A DNA stretch of 34,833 bases from the NCBI GenBank assembly GCA_016786485.1, contig JAEUWD010000011.1, forward strand, positions 1-34,833, read 5' to 3'. This document shows positions 16,595 through 26,400 of the stretch, piece by piece; positions within the stretch are counted from its first letter, which is position 1, and every line of letters starts with the position of its first letter. Position numbers and translations under genes: made by a program. This DNA is from Bacteriovoracaceae bacterium. Its GTDB lineage: Bacteria > Bdellovibrionota > Bacteriovoracia > Bacteriovoracales > Bacteriovoracaceae. Below the pieces are notes generated by a model, which was not told where the DNA came from, made no database searches, and saw only the letters and a list, made by a program, of their open reading frames with translations.

Positions 16595-19198
16595 GTGGCA
16601 AAATTGTATCTTTTTTTTACTCTGACAGTCTTTCTTTCTTTTGCTCACGCGCAAGATAGAAATTCCAATAACAAGAATCAAGTTAAGCAACCAGCGGGAT
16701 ATTCCTTTCAACTGATTGATGGTACGCGAGTTAAAGTTCGGATCGATCAAGATGAAATATATACGGTTTATTTAAATGATGATGAGTTATTGATTGGTGA
16801 TATTATTCGTGTTTCTCGTGGAAATGTTAAGGGTTCAGGAGAATTGGGAAGTGTCTTTTTTATAGAAACACGCTTTGATTACTATATAGTAAATAAAGAT
16901 GGGCGATTTACGATTTTAGAAAAGAAAGAGTTTTCAACCAAAACAAAACTCCCTCTTTATGACTATAAAATAGATCTTGATCAAATTAAAAAATACAATG
17001 TGCAAATCGGGGAAACGGTACATGAGCTTTGGCTCTACTCTCAATGGGATGTGGAGAGTAATGTAAATGAAATGTATTTGTACAATGCTGCGAATGAGGA
17101 AAGGCGTATGATATCAAACGAGAAAAAGCTTTATCCCAAAGAAATAAGCTTCATCGTTAAAGAAGGTATCAATGATGGTAAGAGAGAAAAAATTTACTAT
17201 CTTAAATTTGACAATCAAGATCTACCAATAAAAATGGATTTTTCTTCTTTTTTTAATGCGAAAACCACAACGACCAAAGTGGTTGATGGTGAAGGTGTAG
17301 TGATTAAAGATCTTAAAGATTATATTCAAAAAGAATTTGGCTTTATTCAAAATAAGTTCAAAATTTCAGATCAAGAGAAAAAGAAAATTCTAAGTTCACC
17401 AGAAGTGCAAGAGATGCGTGAGGCACTAGTGCTTTCGAGTGGAGTTATTTTGGGAGATGAGGGAATGGGCAAAACTTATCAGCTCAATCTCTTTATTAAA
17501 GGTGTTGTTGGTGGGTTGTTTCCTGAACTAAAAGACTATGAAGTTATCAATTTAAATCCAGCCAAACTTGAAAGTGGCGGTAAATATAAGGGCGTGATTG
17601 AGGCGAAAGTAAACGCGCTTATTGAGTACGCCAAGCAGAATAAATGTATTATCAAGCTAGATGAAATGCACCGCTTGCGTGGAACCGGAACACACTCAGG
17701 TAATAATAATGATACTTTTGAAAGTCTAAAAGATGTTATGGATGAAGATGGTCGCATCAAAATTGCTGGCGCCACTACATATTATAATTTTCAAAATAGT
17801 TTTGGTGGAGACCCAGCTTTGTCACGACGTTTTAATAAAATTAGAACCCGTGAGCTTGATCTCGAAAACGTAAAAAAAGCAGTGGAGAATTTTTTTCAAA
17901 AAGAAAATGCTAAAATTCCATCTGAGGAGATTTTATTAAAGGGTATTTATTTTTCCAATGAATACGATACAGTTGGAAATCAACCAGCCAAAGCCATCGA
18001 GTTATTCAAGAAAGCCTACGCTAAAACAATCGTTGCAGGTCTTGATTCCTCAAAGTTAAATTTAGATCTGTTACAGTCAACGGCGATCGAGATGTATGGT
18101 GTTGATGCCGCAGTCTTTGACTCGGCTTTGAGTCAAAAACGGCTAGAGATGTTACCAGACTATTTGGATAAACATGTTATTGGTATGGAGCCTCAAAAAG
18201 AGTTGATTGTTTCCCAGATTCGAAATGAATATGCTGGTCTAACCGATCCCAATAAACCATCTGTTGTTAATTTGTTCACTGGTGCTAGAGGTTCTGGTAA
18301 ATCAGAATTAGGTAAAGTTGTTTCTCGAGTTATGGGTTATAATTTTGAAGTCATTGATATGACTTCTTATGCCCATAGGCCAGCTCATGAATTTCAGAGA
18401 GAGCTTGGGGCAATTTTAAGAAAAAATCCATTTTCCTATGTTGTTTTGGAAGAGTTTGAAAAAGCCAGTGTGGAAGTTAAAAATACACTTTTACTTATTC
18501 TACAAGATGGTTCATTTACGGTTTTAGAAAAAGTAAATTCTTCTGGAAATGCCATTGAGTACCCTCGAAAAATTATGGCCAAGCATATGAAGATTCAGAT
18601 GAATTCAAACGCTGGCTCAAAAGAAATTATAGAAACTTTTCAACAGGTTTATTTAGAAAAACTTAAAGAAAAATTTGGAAATTTAAATCATACTGAGGCA
18701 TCTGAGCTTCAAGCTGGAAAAGATTTTTCAGATTTAATTAAAGAAGAAACATACCGACGGCTTGATCGCAATATGCTTGAAAATATGTTGGTTGAAAAGG
18801 GTTATACCTCTGAGCTACTTGATCGCTTAAGAATAAAGCCGGCATTACCACCGACTCGATTTGAATTTTTTCAGGCATTAAAGCTACATTCTGAGAACTT
18901 TATAAAAGAGCAAAAAGTCCTGTTAAGAGAAATTGTTTATAGTAATTTAGCTGATTTTTTAGAAAAGGCTGTTTTGGATCTTTACGTTCCTGGTGTGACA
19001 ACAAATCGATTTGCTTATTCTCTTAAGGATCAGTACTTAAAAGACGCACTTGCGGTATATACAGCTAAGCATGGTAAACAGGAGTCTATAACTATTGAAT
19101 TAGACTTGAGCAAAATTGAAAAATTAGATGCTCAAAAGTGCGATAGCCACTTAATTCCCAAAGCGGAACCCATCGGTTTTAAGTATGGTAATAATTAA
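16595..19198 (+). CDS. Exported Clp/Hsp100-like AAA+ ATPase with two AAA domains
   Basis: 867 residues from a GTG at 16595 (GGGG at 16585-16588); a TTG at 16589 is the alternative. The N-terminus MAKLYLFFTLTVFLSFAHA, ending AHA before Q, is a Sec signal peptide. Residues 20-280 are unrecognised and replace the usual Clp N-domain. Domain 1 has Walker A GDEGMGKT (287-294), a KYKG pore loop (Tyr331), Walker B KLDE (D356, E357), then AGATT and an LSRRF arginine-finger segment, all ClpA/ClpB-like. Domain 2 starts HVIGMEPQKELIV and has Walker A GARGSGKS (563-570) and Walker B VVLEEFEKA with Glu in place of Asp; the GYVG pore loop is missing. Two cysteines only, fitting export. A cytoplasmic ClpB is not a good description. 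Predicted role: ATP-driven unfolding outside the inner membrane. Confidence 0.82.
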   Translation: MAKLYLFFTLTVFLSFAHAQDRNSNNKNQVKQPAGYSFQLIDGTRVKVRIDQDEIYTVYLNDDELLIGDIIRVSRGNVKGSGELGSVFFIETRFDYYIVNKDGRFTILEKKEFSTKTKLPLYDYKIDLDQIKKYNVQIGETVHELWLYSQWDVESNVNEMYLYNAANEERRMISNEKKLYPKEISFIVKEGINDGKREKIYYLKFDNQDLPIKMDFSSFFNAKTTTTKVVDGEGVVIKDLKDYIQKEFGFIQNKFKISDQEKKKILSSPEVQEMREALVLSSGVILGDEGMGKTYQLNLFIKGVVGGLFPELKDYEVINLNPAKLESGGKYKGVIEAKVNALIEYAKQNKCIIKLDEMHRLRGTGTHSGNNNDTFESLKDVMDEDGRIKIAGATTYYNFQNSFGGDPALSRRFNKIRTRELDLENVKKAVENFFQKENAKIPSEEILLKGIYFSNEYDTVGNQPAKAIELFKKAYAKTIVAGLDSSKLNLDLLQSTAIEMYGVDAAVFDSALSQKRLEMLPDYLDKHVIGMEPQKELIVSQIRNEYAGLTDPNKPSVVNLFTGARGSGKSELGKVVSRVMGYNFEVIDMTSYAHRPAHEFQRELGAILRKNPFSYVVLEEFEKASVEVKNTLLLILQDGSFTVLEKVNSSGNAIEYPRKIMAKHMKIQMNSNAGSKEIIETFQQVYLEKLKEKFGNLNHTEASELQAGKDFSDLIKEETYRRLDRNMLENMLVEKGYTSELLDRLRIKPALPPTRFEFFQALKLHSENFIKEQKVLLREIVYSNLADFLEKAVLDLYVPGVTTNRFAYSLKDQYLKDALAVYTAKHGKQESITIELDLSKIEKLDAQKCDSHLIPKAEPIGFKYGNN

Positions 19199-19208
19199 TA
19201 TCTAAACC

Positions 19209-19225
19209 CCTGTATTTATTACAGG
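19209..19225. repeat. Short hairpin after the Clp-like gene
   Basis: CCTGTA / TACAGG, a perfect 6-bp inverted repeat with a 5-base loop, 10 bp after the stop. No T-run follows, so it is at best a weak terminator or 3' stabiliser. Confidence 0.35.
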
Positions 19226-19241
19226 AGTAAGCAGAATTAAA

Positions 19242-19270
19242 TAAACACGCGGCGTCATTGGCTTTATAAT
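19242..19270 (+). promoter_or_regulatory. Promoter of rimO, placed for a leaderless mRNA
   Basis: A perfect TATAAT (19265-19270) lies only 7 bases before the rimO ATG at 19278, with TAAACA (19242-19247, 4 of 6 consensus bases) 17 bases further upstream. Transcription would start at about the A of the ATG. No Shine-Dalgarno precedes the ATG. Confidence 0.6.
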
Positions 19271-19277
19271 AAAGTAT

Positions 19278-20675
19278 ATGCAAACACAAAATTCAGTTAC
19301 AAAATTCGACCAAAAATCTCTCTATTTTACCTCACTCGGTTGTTCAAAAAACCTGGTGGATTCACAGGTCATGCTGGGATATTTAGGTCTCGATGGTTTC
19401 CGTGTAACTGAAGAACCTTCGGATGCGGAAGTTATCATCGTTAATACCTGTTCATTCGTTGAAGCCGCCAAAATGGAATCGATTGAAACGGTTCTCGATA
19501 TGAGCGGATATAAAGATCCAAGCGTAGGTAAGTGTAAAGCACTGGTTATGTCAGGCTGTATGGCCCAAAGATATTCAGATGAACTTGAAAAAGAAATGCC
19601 TGAAGTTGATATGTTCATCGGTACTGGTGAATACAACAAAATCGTTCCGCTTCTGAAAGCTTTTGAAGATGGTGGTCTTGATAAAAAATCTTTCGTTGAG
19701 ATTCCAAAATTTATTCATACTGAATTTGATCCACGTATCAATACTTCACCTGCACACATGGCGTGGTTGAAGATTTCAGAAGGTTGTAATCGTAATTGTA
19801 CTTTCTGTATTATCCCTACTATTCGTGGCCGTTTACGTTCACGTACGATTGAATCACTCGTCGCTGAAGCCAATAAACTGGCAGCGAGCGGAGTAAAAGA
19901 ATTAAATCTTATTTCTCAGGATTTTTCTGATTACGGTGTGGATATTTACGATGCGAATAAAAAGAAAAATGGGGAAAACCAAGTTATTTATAATCTCTTA
20001 AGTGAAATGGATAAAGTCGAAGGTATCGAATGGGTACGAATTTTTTATTTTTATCCAGATGATTTAACTGACGATGTTATGGACCTTATTTCTTCATCTA
20101 AAAAAATTCGTAAGTATTTAGATATGCCAGTTCAACATTTTGCGGATGGTGTATTAAAGCGCATGAATCGTCGTGTAACTGGTGAAGCCATCCACATGAA
20201 GATTCGACGTTTACGCGAAAAAGTTCCAGGTATTGTCCTTAGAACTTCAGTTATTGTTGGTTTCCCTGGTGAGACGGAAGAAGATTTTCAAGCCTTACTT
20301 GAAGGTGTAAAACAAGCTCGCTTTAATCACTTAGGTGTTTTCAAATATTCTGATGAAGACAAAACACCAGCAGAAAAATTACAACCAAAAGTTCCACAAG
20401 AAATTATTGATGAACGTTTTCAAATTCTTTATGAATTACAAAAAGAAATTGTTCGTGAACTAAACCAAGAATATATCGGAAAAGTTCTTGAGGTTATTGT
20501 TGAAGGTCCTCACGAAGAAACAGATCTATTGCTGCAAGGCCGCCATGCAGGTCAGGCACCAGATATTGATGGTCATGTCATCATCAACGACGGTACTGCA
20601 AATGCAGGTGATATCGTAAAAGTGATGATTACTGACGCACTTGATTACGACCTTGTGGGTCATATTATTTCCTAA
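19278..20675 (+). CDS. rimO: Ribosomal protein S12 methylthiotransferase RimO
   Basis: Radical SAM enzyme with two iron-sulfur clusters that methylthiolates the conserved aspartate of ribosomal protein S12. It has 465 residues. The N-terminal MTTase domain carries its three cluster cysteines in SLGCSKNLVDSQ, NTCSFVEAAK and SGCMAQRY. The radical SAM motif is CNRNCTFC with IPTIRGRLRSR after it, characteristic of RimO rather than MiaB. A TRAM domain ends the protein. The gene separates the exported Clp-like gene from the PrkA/SpoVR operon, and its promoter and missing Shine-Dalgarno suggest a leaderless transcript. Nothing in the sequence suggests functional linkage to its neighbours. Confidence 0.95.
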   Translation: MQTQNSVTKFDQKSLYFTSLGCSKNLVDSQVMLGYLGLDGFRVTEEPSDAEVIIVNTCSFVEAAKMESIETVLDMSGYKDPSVGKCKALVMSGCMAQRYSDELEKEMPEVDMFIGTGEYNKIVPLLKAFEDGGLDKKSFVEIPKFIHTEFDPRINTSPAHMAWLKISEGCNRNCTFCIIPTIRGRLRSRTIESLVAEANKLAASGVKELNLISQDFSDYGVDIYDANKKKNGENQVIYNLLSEMDKVEGIEWVRIFYFYPDDLTDDVMDLISSSKKIRKYLDMPVQHFADGVLKRMNRRVTGEAIHMKIRRLREKVPGIVLRTSVIVGFPGETEEDFQALLEGVKQARFNHLGVFKYSDEDKTPAEKLQPKVPQEIIDERFQILYELQKEIVRELNQEYIGKVLEVIVEGPHEETDLLLQGRHAGQAPDIDGHVIINDGTANAGDIVKVMITDALDYDLVGHIIS

Positions 20676-20998
20676 GAATTTCAGTGATATTCAACATTGC
20701 GTCGAGCATTCTTACAACTGGATGTAAGAAAGTTTCCACCCACCTGTGAAAAAATTTCTACTACGGTAATGCAAAATTGTTACACCCCACCTGATTACCT
20801 ATAACCCAATCTAAGTTTTTGTTTTTGTAGTTTTTGTATTTCGTATTCAGAGAGAGAAGAGAAAGATGTTTTTGTGGGAAAGTGATTGCTTCGCTTGCAG
20901 AGCGTTTTTGTCTTGCGACTAAATTCGTCTTCATTCGTAAGTAATTAATAAAAAATTTATTAAATGTTCGTATATTGTTTTCTGTGGGGGATAACATA
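20676..20998. promoter_or_regulatory. 323-bp gene-free region upstream of the PrkA-like operon
   Basis: No supported gene on either strand. It contains a perfect hairpin (20709-20730), a T-rich tract with three copies of GTTTTTGT-like units (about 20814-20840), a purine run (20849-20866), CGCTTGCAG (20892-20900) followed by GTCTTGC (20910-20916), and a very AT-rich stretch before the start. Promoter elements for the operon are expected here; TATATT at 20971-20976 is the only -10-like string noted and has no good -35. Confidence 0.45.
20709..20730. repeat. Perfect 8-bp inverted repeat downstream of rimO
   Basis: TTCTTACA and TGTAAGAA flank the 6-base loop ACTGGA, 33 bp after the rimO stop. 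The following AGTTT is a poor U-tract, so it is a weak rimO terminator or an operator for the downstream operon. The TCTTACA arm string also occurs at 16483-16489 upstream of the Clp-like gene. Confidence 0.5.
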
Positions 20999-23422
20999 AT
21001 GGAAAAATTTGTAAAATTGTTTTTGGTTCTCGTACTGTCGCTGAATTTCGCGATGGCAACGGAGTGTGATAATCACATGAAATTGCCGGTTGATGGAAGT
21101 ATGGCATTAAAATCAGTCACTGCTCTTACAACTGAGCACACTGTTTATGACATTCCTAAGTTGATGATGGATCATCCGATGAACGTCATGAATGCTTATC
21201 AAAGAGCTTGGGCTTGGATTAATTACAAAGCGAAATATGAAGTGAAGGATCCTTACTACGGATTAGGTAAAGTTGAAATTTATCCAGTTCTAAGTGAAGG
21301 TCTCGTTGAGACAGGCAATAAGTTAATCGTTGGCCACTACGAAACGCTAGCTGATATGGCAGGTTTCTTTAAGCGTGGTGCGATGGGCGACTACGGTGCA
21401 ACTAATAAGGCCCTTTCAGTTGTTGGTCCAGCTGGTACCGGTAAATCAGAATGGCCAAAAATTTTCACCAGACTTTCAAATTACTTAACTAATAACAATC
21501 CAACTTATTTTCTCTACACATATGAATTTGTGAATATTCATAATATCCCAAACATTCGTCCAAGAATTCGTCAGTTAATTAACGGCGATGAAATGGTTCC
21601 ATTTGAATCACCAATGAAAAATTCTCCATTGGTTCTATTATTTAAAGCGCCAGAGCTTCAGGCAAAAATTATTGCTGATGCATCGGCAGGTGCACAAAAG
21701 TTAACTGATGGTGCGAAACCAACCCCACGTTTATCACCAGATCCGCAATCAGAATTTATTATTAACGAACTTATTAAGTATTACGCAAAAACAGATCCGG
21801 CAAAATATGGAAAATTAACGATTGAAAGTTATATGGATATTCTCAACAAGCACGTGGTTATAAGACAGCGTGTTCGTGGCGAGTCAGACAAGTGGCCAAC
21901 GATTGGTGCACAAGGTGATGACCCGAACTATAACGATTTATACTTCCAATCAAACCCAATGATTGAATCTCTTTGGGGCGCTAAAGACCCATTTTCAAAA
22001 CACTACAATGGTCAAGTCCTAAGTTCCGAAGGCGGCGTCCTTTTCATGGACGAGTTTTTCAGAAATATTCCACCTCTACGCGATACATTCCTAGAACTTA
22101 TGGAAGGTAAAGTTGTTCAGCATGGTTCTTCACTAGATGTTAAAGTTGATAACGTTATCCTTGTTGCAAGTAACGATGAATCAATCAATGCTTCTTCTGC
22201 TGAATTAAGCACGCTCGCTCAACAAGATCGTCTCTTACAAAAAAATATGCGTCTAACTGATAGACCGCAAGAAGTTTCAAAAATTCTCGTTCTTTTAAAA
22301 GGTGCAGAAAACTTTGAAATGAAAAGCTTAAATCCTGCGAGTGGCACAAAAGCTTCATACGAAAAAGGTGATATTCATAAATTATATCCTCTACCAACAG
22401 AAGGTAGATTAATGACTCACGAAGGTCGTTATGCACTAAGAATTAAAAATGGTGAAGGACAGGAACCAATCTTTATCGCTCCACACGTTTTTGAATTTGT
22501 TTCGATGACAATTGCGGCTTCTCGTATGATTGTAGACCCTCAAGTTCTTGTTGACGCGAACTTCCCGTCACGAGTTATGAATGAAAGAGTTTTTAATGAT
22601 CCAATCACTCGTTTAAAGTTCTATAACTATGAAATCGAAGTTCAAGATGCTTATAGAGCTGAACTTAAGGCACTCCATAGTCGTTTGAAAGAAGGTTCAA
22701 CTGGTATTTCAAACCGTTCAGCTGATAAGCTTTTAACAACATTAATTGAAAAAGCTGAGTCATCTGGAAAGAACACCATTACTTACGGTCTCGTTAAAGA
22801 TGTTTTCAAAAAACTTCTAGACGAGCATGTCCTTGGTGCTAAAACAAATGAAGAAAGCTTAAAGTGGTTAAGTCTTCTTGAGAACGTAGCTTTCAAAATG
22901 ATTATTCCACGTTTACAAGCTGACGTTATGACTGCACTTAATGGTGGTAACTCTGATGTAAGAGCTATCTATGATGAAATCGTTGAAGAACTTTTAAACT
23001 TAAGCAGAAATCCTGATGCTATCGAGTATATTTCGCAGACAAGTGGTACACCAAAAACAGTTGACCACATTCGCCTAGAAGAAGTGAAGCGTATGTACTT
23101 AATTGAAAATAGTCGTCAGTTAGAATCAAATGATTTAACGACCTTCATGTCGATGAATAAAGCAAGATCAGATGAAGTTTATCGTCCTCTATTTAATGCA
23201 GTAAGTTTGTATTTATCTAAAGACTTAATGAACAGCGCTCGTTTAGCAAGCATTTATCAATACATTACAAATGGTAAAGGCGATTCTGAAACAGCTGCGA
23301 TTGCATCACGTTTCCAAAAAATTATGGAAGAACAGTTAGGCTATAATGCGACTTCATTAGTTGAAGCATTGAGTTTTGTAAGACAGTACGAAGCTAAAAC
23401 TAACAATATTGGAAGAAGATAA
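20999..23422 (+). CDS. Exported PrkA/YeaG-like AAA+ protein
   Basis: 807 residues from ATG 20999, with a GGGGG tract at 20986-20990; an upstream in-frame TTG at 20975 would spoil the signal peptide. MEKFVKLFLVLVLSLNFAMA is a Sec signal, cut before TECDNH. Walker A GPAGTGKS is at 143-150 and Walker B VLFMDE (D351, E352) follows GGV. PrkA-type features are the PMKNSPLVLL segment, then after Walker B an LMEGKVV stretch and VILVASNDES (the family has ILAHSNES), and a C-terminal block with IPRLQADV, RAIYDEIVEELL and a late SQTSGTPK segment resembling the PrkA C-terminal domain. E. coli YeaG has 644 residues. The only cysteine lies just after the signal peptide. PrkA members are described as Ser/Thr kinases or AAA proteases acting with YeaH and YcgB; here the partner is two genes downstream. 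Kinase activity is not shown by the sequence. Confidence 0.78.
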   Translation: MEKFVKLFLVLVLSLNFAMATECDNHMKLPVDGSMALKSVTALTTEHTVYDIPKLMMDHPMNVMNAYQRAWAWINYKAKYEVKDPYYGLGKVEIYPVLSEGLVETGNKLIVGHYETLADMAGFFKRGAMGDYGATNKALSVVGPAGTGKSEWPKIFTRLSNYLTNNNPTYFLYTYEFVNIHNIPNIRPRIRQLINGDEMVPFESPMKNSPLVLLFKAPELQAKIIADASAGAQKLTDGAKPTPRLSPDPQSEFIINELIKYYAKTDPAKYGKLTIESYMDILNKHVVIRQRVRGESDKWPTIGAQGDDPNYNDLYFQSNPMIESLWGAKDPFSKHYNGQVLSSEGGVLFMDEFFRNIPPLRDTFLELMEGKVVQHGSSLDVKVDNVILVASNDESINASSAELSTLAQQDRLLQKNMRLTDRPQEVSKILVLLKGAENFEMKSLNPASGTKASYEKGDIHKLYPLPTEGRLMTHEGRYALRIKNGEGQEPIFIAPHVFEFVSMTIAASRMIVDPQVLVDANFPSRVMNERVFNDPITRLKFYNYEIEVQDAYRAELKALHSRLKEGSTGISNRSADKLLTTLIEKAESSGKNTITYGLVKDVFKKLLDEHVLGAKTNEESLKWLSLLENVAFKMIIPRLQADVMTALNGGNSDVRAIYDEIVEELLNLSRNPDAIEYISQTSGTPKTVDHIRLEEVKRMYLIENSRQLESNDLTTFMSMNKARSDEVYRPLFNAVSLYLSKDLMNSARLASIYQYITNGKGDSETAAIASRFQKIMEEQLGYNATSLVEALSFVRQYEAKTNNIGRR

Positions 23423-23441
23423 AAAAAGCCTTAGTACGCCA

Positions 23442-23465
23442 GTCTTTTCTTGAGAGAGAGGGAGA
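23442..23465 (+). repeat. Leader motif shared with the Clp-like gene
   Basis: GTCTTTTCTTGAGAGA (23442-23457) and GAGGGAGA (23458-23465) lie in the gap before the 2113-residue gene. Closely similar strings, GTCTTGCCTGAGAGA (16539-16553) and GAGGGAGA (16569-16576), precede the Clp-like start. They are in the mRNA leader of one and possibly of both, so a shared RNA- or DNA-level signal is conceivable. Low-complexity purine similarity is the alternative. Confidence 0.35.
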
Positions 23466-23486
23466 GAATGACGTTTGAGGTGAACT

Positions 23487-26400
23487 TTGAAAGTTTTATT
23501 TGTTCTGATTCTGACATTATTCTCGTTAGGTACGGCCGTTGCTAATACCGAACTCGTTGTTAACTATCAAGGTGTTAATCCATACTTGTTAGTTTTCAAA
23601 GATGATGAAGGTGCAAGTAAGCGTGCTCCGGGAATTTATGCATCAATTGATAAAGACTGGAAACTTATTTTCCCGGGAGAGTTGTTCCGGGATCGCGAGT
23701 TTCATGGAATCTTTACTCAATTAACTGATATTTCAAATCAAACTCAAAATTATGAATCATTGGCCATTATCAATGGCAAAATTATTCTTTTTAACATTAA
23801 TTCAAATTTCGAAGACGAAAATTCATTTATCGATCTTTCAGGTAAAAATGGTCAGCTTTCGGATCTGGCTTCAGGTCAGCAAATCGAAGTTTTACCCATT
23901 ACCAATAGTCGCGATGTAACGTTACATAAAATTAATAATTCGACGAAGAATCAATACACATTACTTTTCTCGGTTAAGCAAAATTTGCCAGGCCTAGGAA
24001 CAGGTCTCACATTCTTTTTAAATTTAAGTATAACGAGTAAAGGACCGTTAGCGACTTGGCCCACGGTTCCACCCATGGTTATTGATTACAAATATAAACC
24101 ATTGTCTGAAATTACGAGTGCTGTAATGCCATCAAATGCAGGTGTTCGCCTTTACTCAGAAAATTTGCTCCGCCGAATTGTAAATCCGGTTTCAGGTTTA
24201 AAAACAAATAATCCACACATCACTGAGTGGGTAGGGAAAGTAAAAAGCGCGCTTCAGCATGAAGTAAAATCTTTTTATGCGAATATTCTACCTGTTTTTG
24301 ATGTAACCGAAGGAAAGTTAATTTTTCCAGAGTTAAAAGAACCGATCGAAGGTCAAATTGCGGTTCAATACTATGACCCTCAAGGCATCGATCATAAATT
24401 TGTTCGTCGTACGAATGTTGAGATGAGTTTGCCTGGTGTTGTGAATAAATCAACCAATGCCAAGTTTCTTTATGAGCCACAAGTCGATGGTTCAGCCATT
24501 TTAGTTATTAATAATGATCTGGTTGTTATCAAAGAAAATATGATGGTTTTAGAAAAAGCAGTTCCCCAGCTAACTGATTTTTCAGCACATGCAATCGCGA
24601 TCGACAAAGAAAAATTTTATTATTTAATTTCTAAAAAAGGTTTGCCGGGAAATGAAAAAAATCAAACATGGATATTCGAAGTTCAACTTAATAAAAATGG
24701 TGAACCTGCACATTTAATTGGTAAAACACTTCTCAATAACGAGTATTACAGCAAAAATGAACTTCAAAAAAGATTGATGCCGATAACTCTTGTGCAGCCT
24801 GATGGTGCAGAAAAGCCAACCATCTTATTTGATGATAATTCTAAATTGAGTAAAGATGGAAATTCACTCGTAAGAAATCAACAAATTCTACCGTTGTTAA
24901 ACGTTTCAGAAATCACACCAGGATCAAAGTTAAAAAGAACTTATATTGAAGCTCTCGATATTATCAATTTAAATCCTAAACTTGAATATCGTAAGTATGC
25001 AGAATTTGATTCGAAAAATCCAAGTGGTTTGTATTTGTTAGCGAAGGAGTATGATCAAAGTGTACCGCTCATTAAACGCTCATCATTATCATCTGCTTCA
25101 GGGGAATTGCTTCAAGTTATTACAGGTGAAGGGACAGAGGAGAGTTTACTAGCAACTAACGATAAAATTGCTTATATTCAAACCAAAAAAGATCGTTTCG
25201 TTTTTAAAATGGAAGCTTACGCTGTAGATCCAGATTTTAGTAATGGTGAAAATGGATTCAAATTAGTTATTTTCAGTAAAAACATAGCTTCTCCAATTAT
25301 GGATTTTTCACCTAATGGCTTAGGTACAGCTAACTACTCGCCTGAGTTGACGGAAGTAAAGATTCCTGTGGCTTTTGATCGTGTCAAAGGTGTTAAAATT
25401 ATTAACGGTCAAGGCGATAAATCAAATCATGTCAGTGTGTTACTTCAGATTGAAGCAGATCCAAATGCTGAAACTTACAAAGAATCAAGTGCTATGGTTC
25501 GTAACTTTGTTTTAGGTTATAAAGCAGAAACGTCACGCCTAACGGTTGTCCCTGAAAAAGATGTAAACATTATCAGTGAAGACGCTTTGTCAGTCGATCT
25601 AAGAGCTCGATTGGTTTACGACACTGTTTCTGGTGATATTTATTGGGTTGAAAAACCACATCTTGATCGTAAAGATAAAGCCTTCTCAGTTGCTTCATTA
25701 ACAACAAGTAGTCGTGCCTATCCGAACAAAGTCAGTTCAAAAACAATCAATTTAGACTTCGAAAATTCATATGAAACACTAGCGAGACTTTCTGACTCTG
25801 ATTGGAGTTGGGATAAAGTTGATTCGTCTTGGAAAGCCGCTATGTCGACCATGGACACAAACCTTGATCAATTAGTTGGTCAGAGAATGGATGAAGCTTT
25901 TTTAAAGCGTCATGACAATGAGTTTAAAGGTTTGATGAATGAACTTAACGCTATTGCTGACACACATAAGTCCCCAAAGCGTACGATTTTTGTGGTTAGT
26001 AGTAATGATGATAAAACAAAATTAAAAAACTATATTCGTACAAAATATAACCAAGAAAGAAAAGGTAAAGACATTCCTTGGTCATACTATGAGCACAATC
26101 TGCATGTATATGTCCCTCAATCAGGCCTCGCTCAGTGGGATGATATCGAAGAAAATTTCTTGGCCATTAATAACAATACTCGTAAAGCTGTTATTTACGG
26201 TGATATCGGCGAAATTTTAAAATGTGGAAAGGATGGTCGATTAACTGATTTAACCGTCGATAACAAGACGCCATTTCGCCTCGAGAAAAATGGACAAGAA
26301 ATCCCACCACACATGTTTTACCTCTTATCAACAGAAGGTGAAGAATTAAGTTTTAATGAATTTGCGCAAAAAAAGAATTTGTATAAGAAAAGTGCTGTTT

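Noticed and set aside
16595-19198. Ordinary cytoplasmic ClpB chaperone
   Set aside because: It has a signal peptide, lacks the Clp N-domain and the domain-2 GYVG pore loop, and is poorly matched outside the AAA cores.
20814-20840. GTTTTTGT repeats as a start of a CRISPR or tandem-repeat array
   Set aside because: Only three short T-rich units without spacers of regular length; low-complexity sequence is enough to explain them.
20761-20997. 78-codon open frame on the - strand in the region before the PrkA-like gene
   Set aside because: No Shine-Dalgarno, no recognisable motif, lysine/asparagine-rich as expected from AT-rich DNA, and it covers the expected promoter region.
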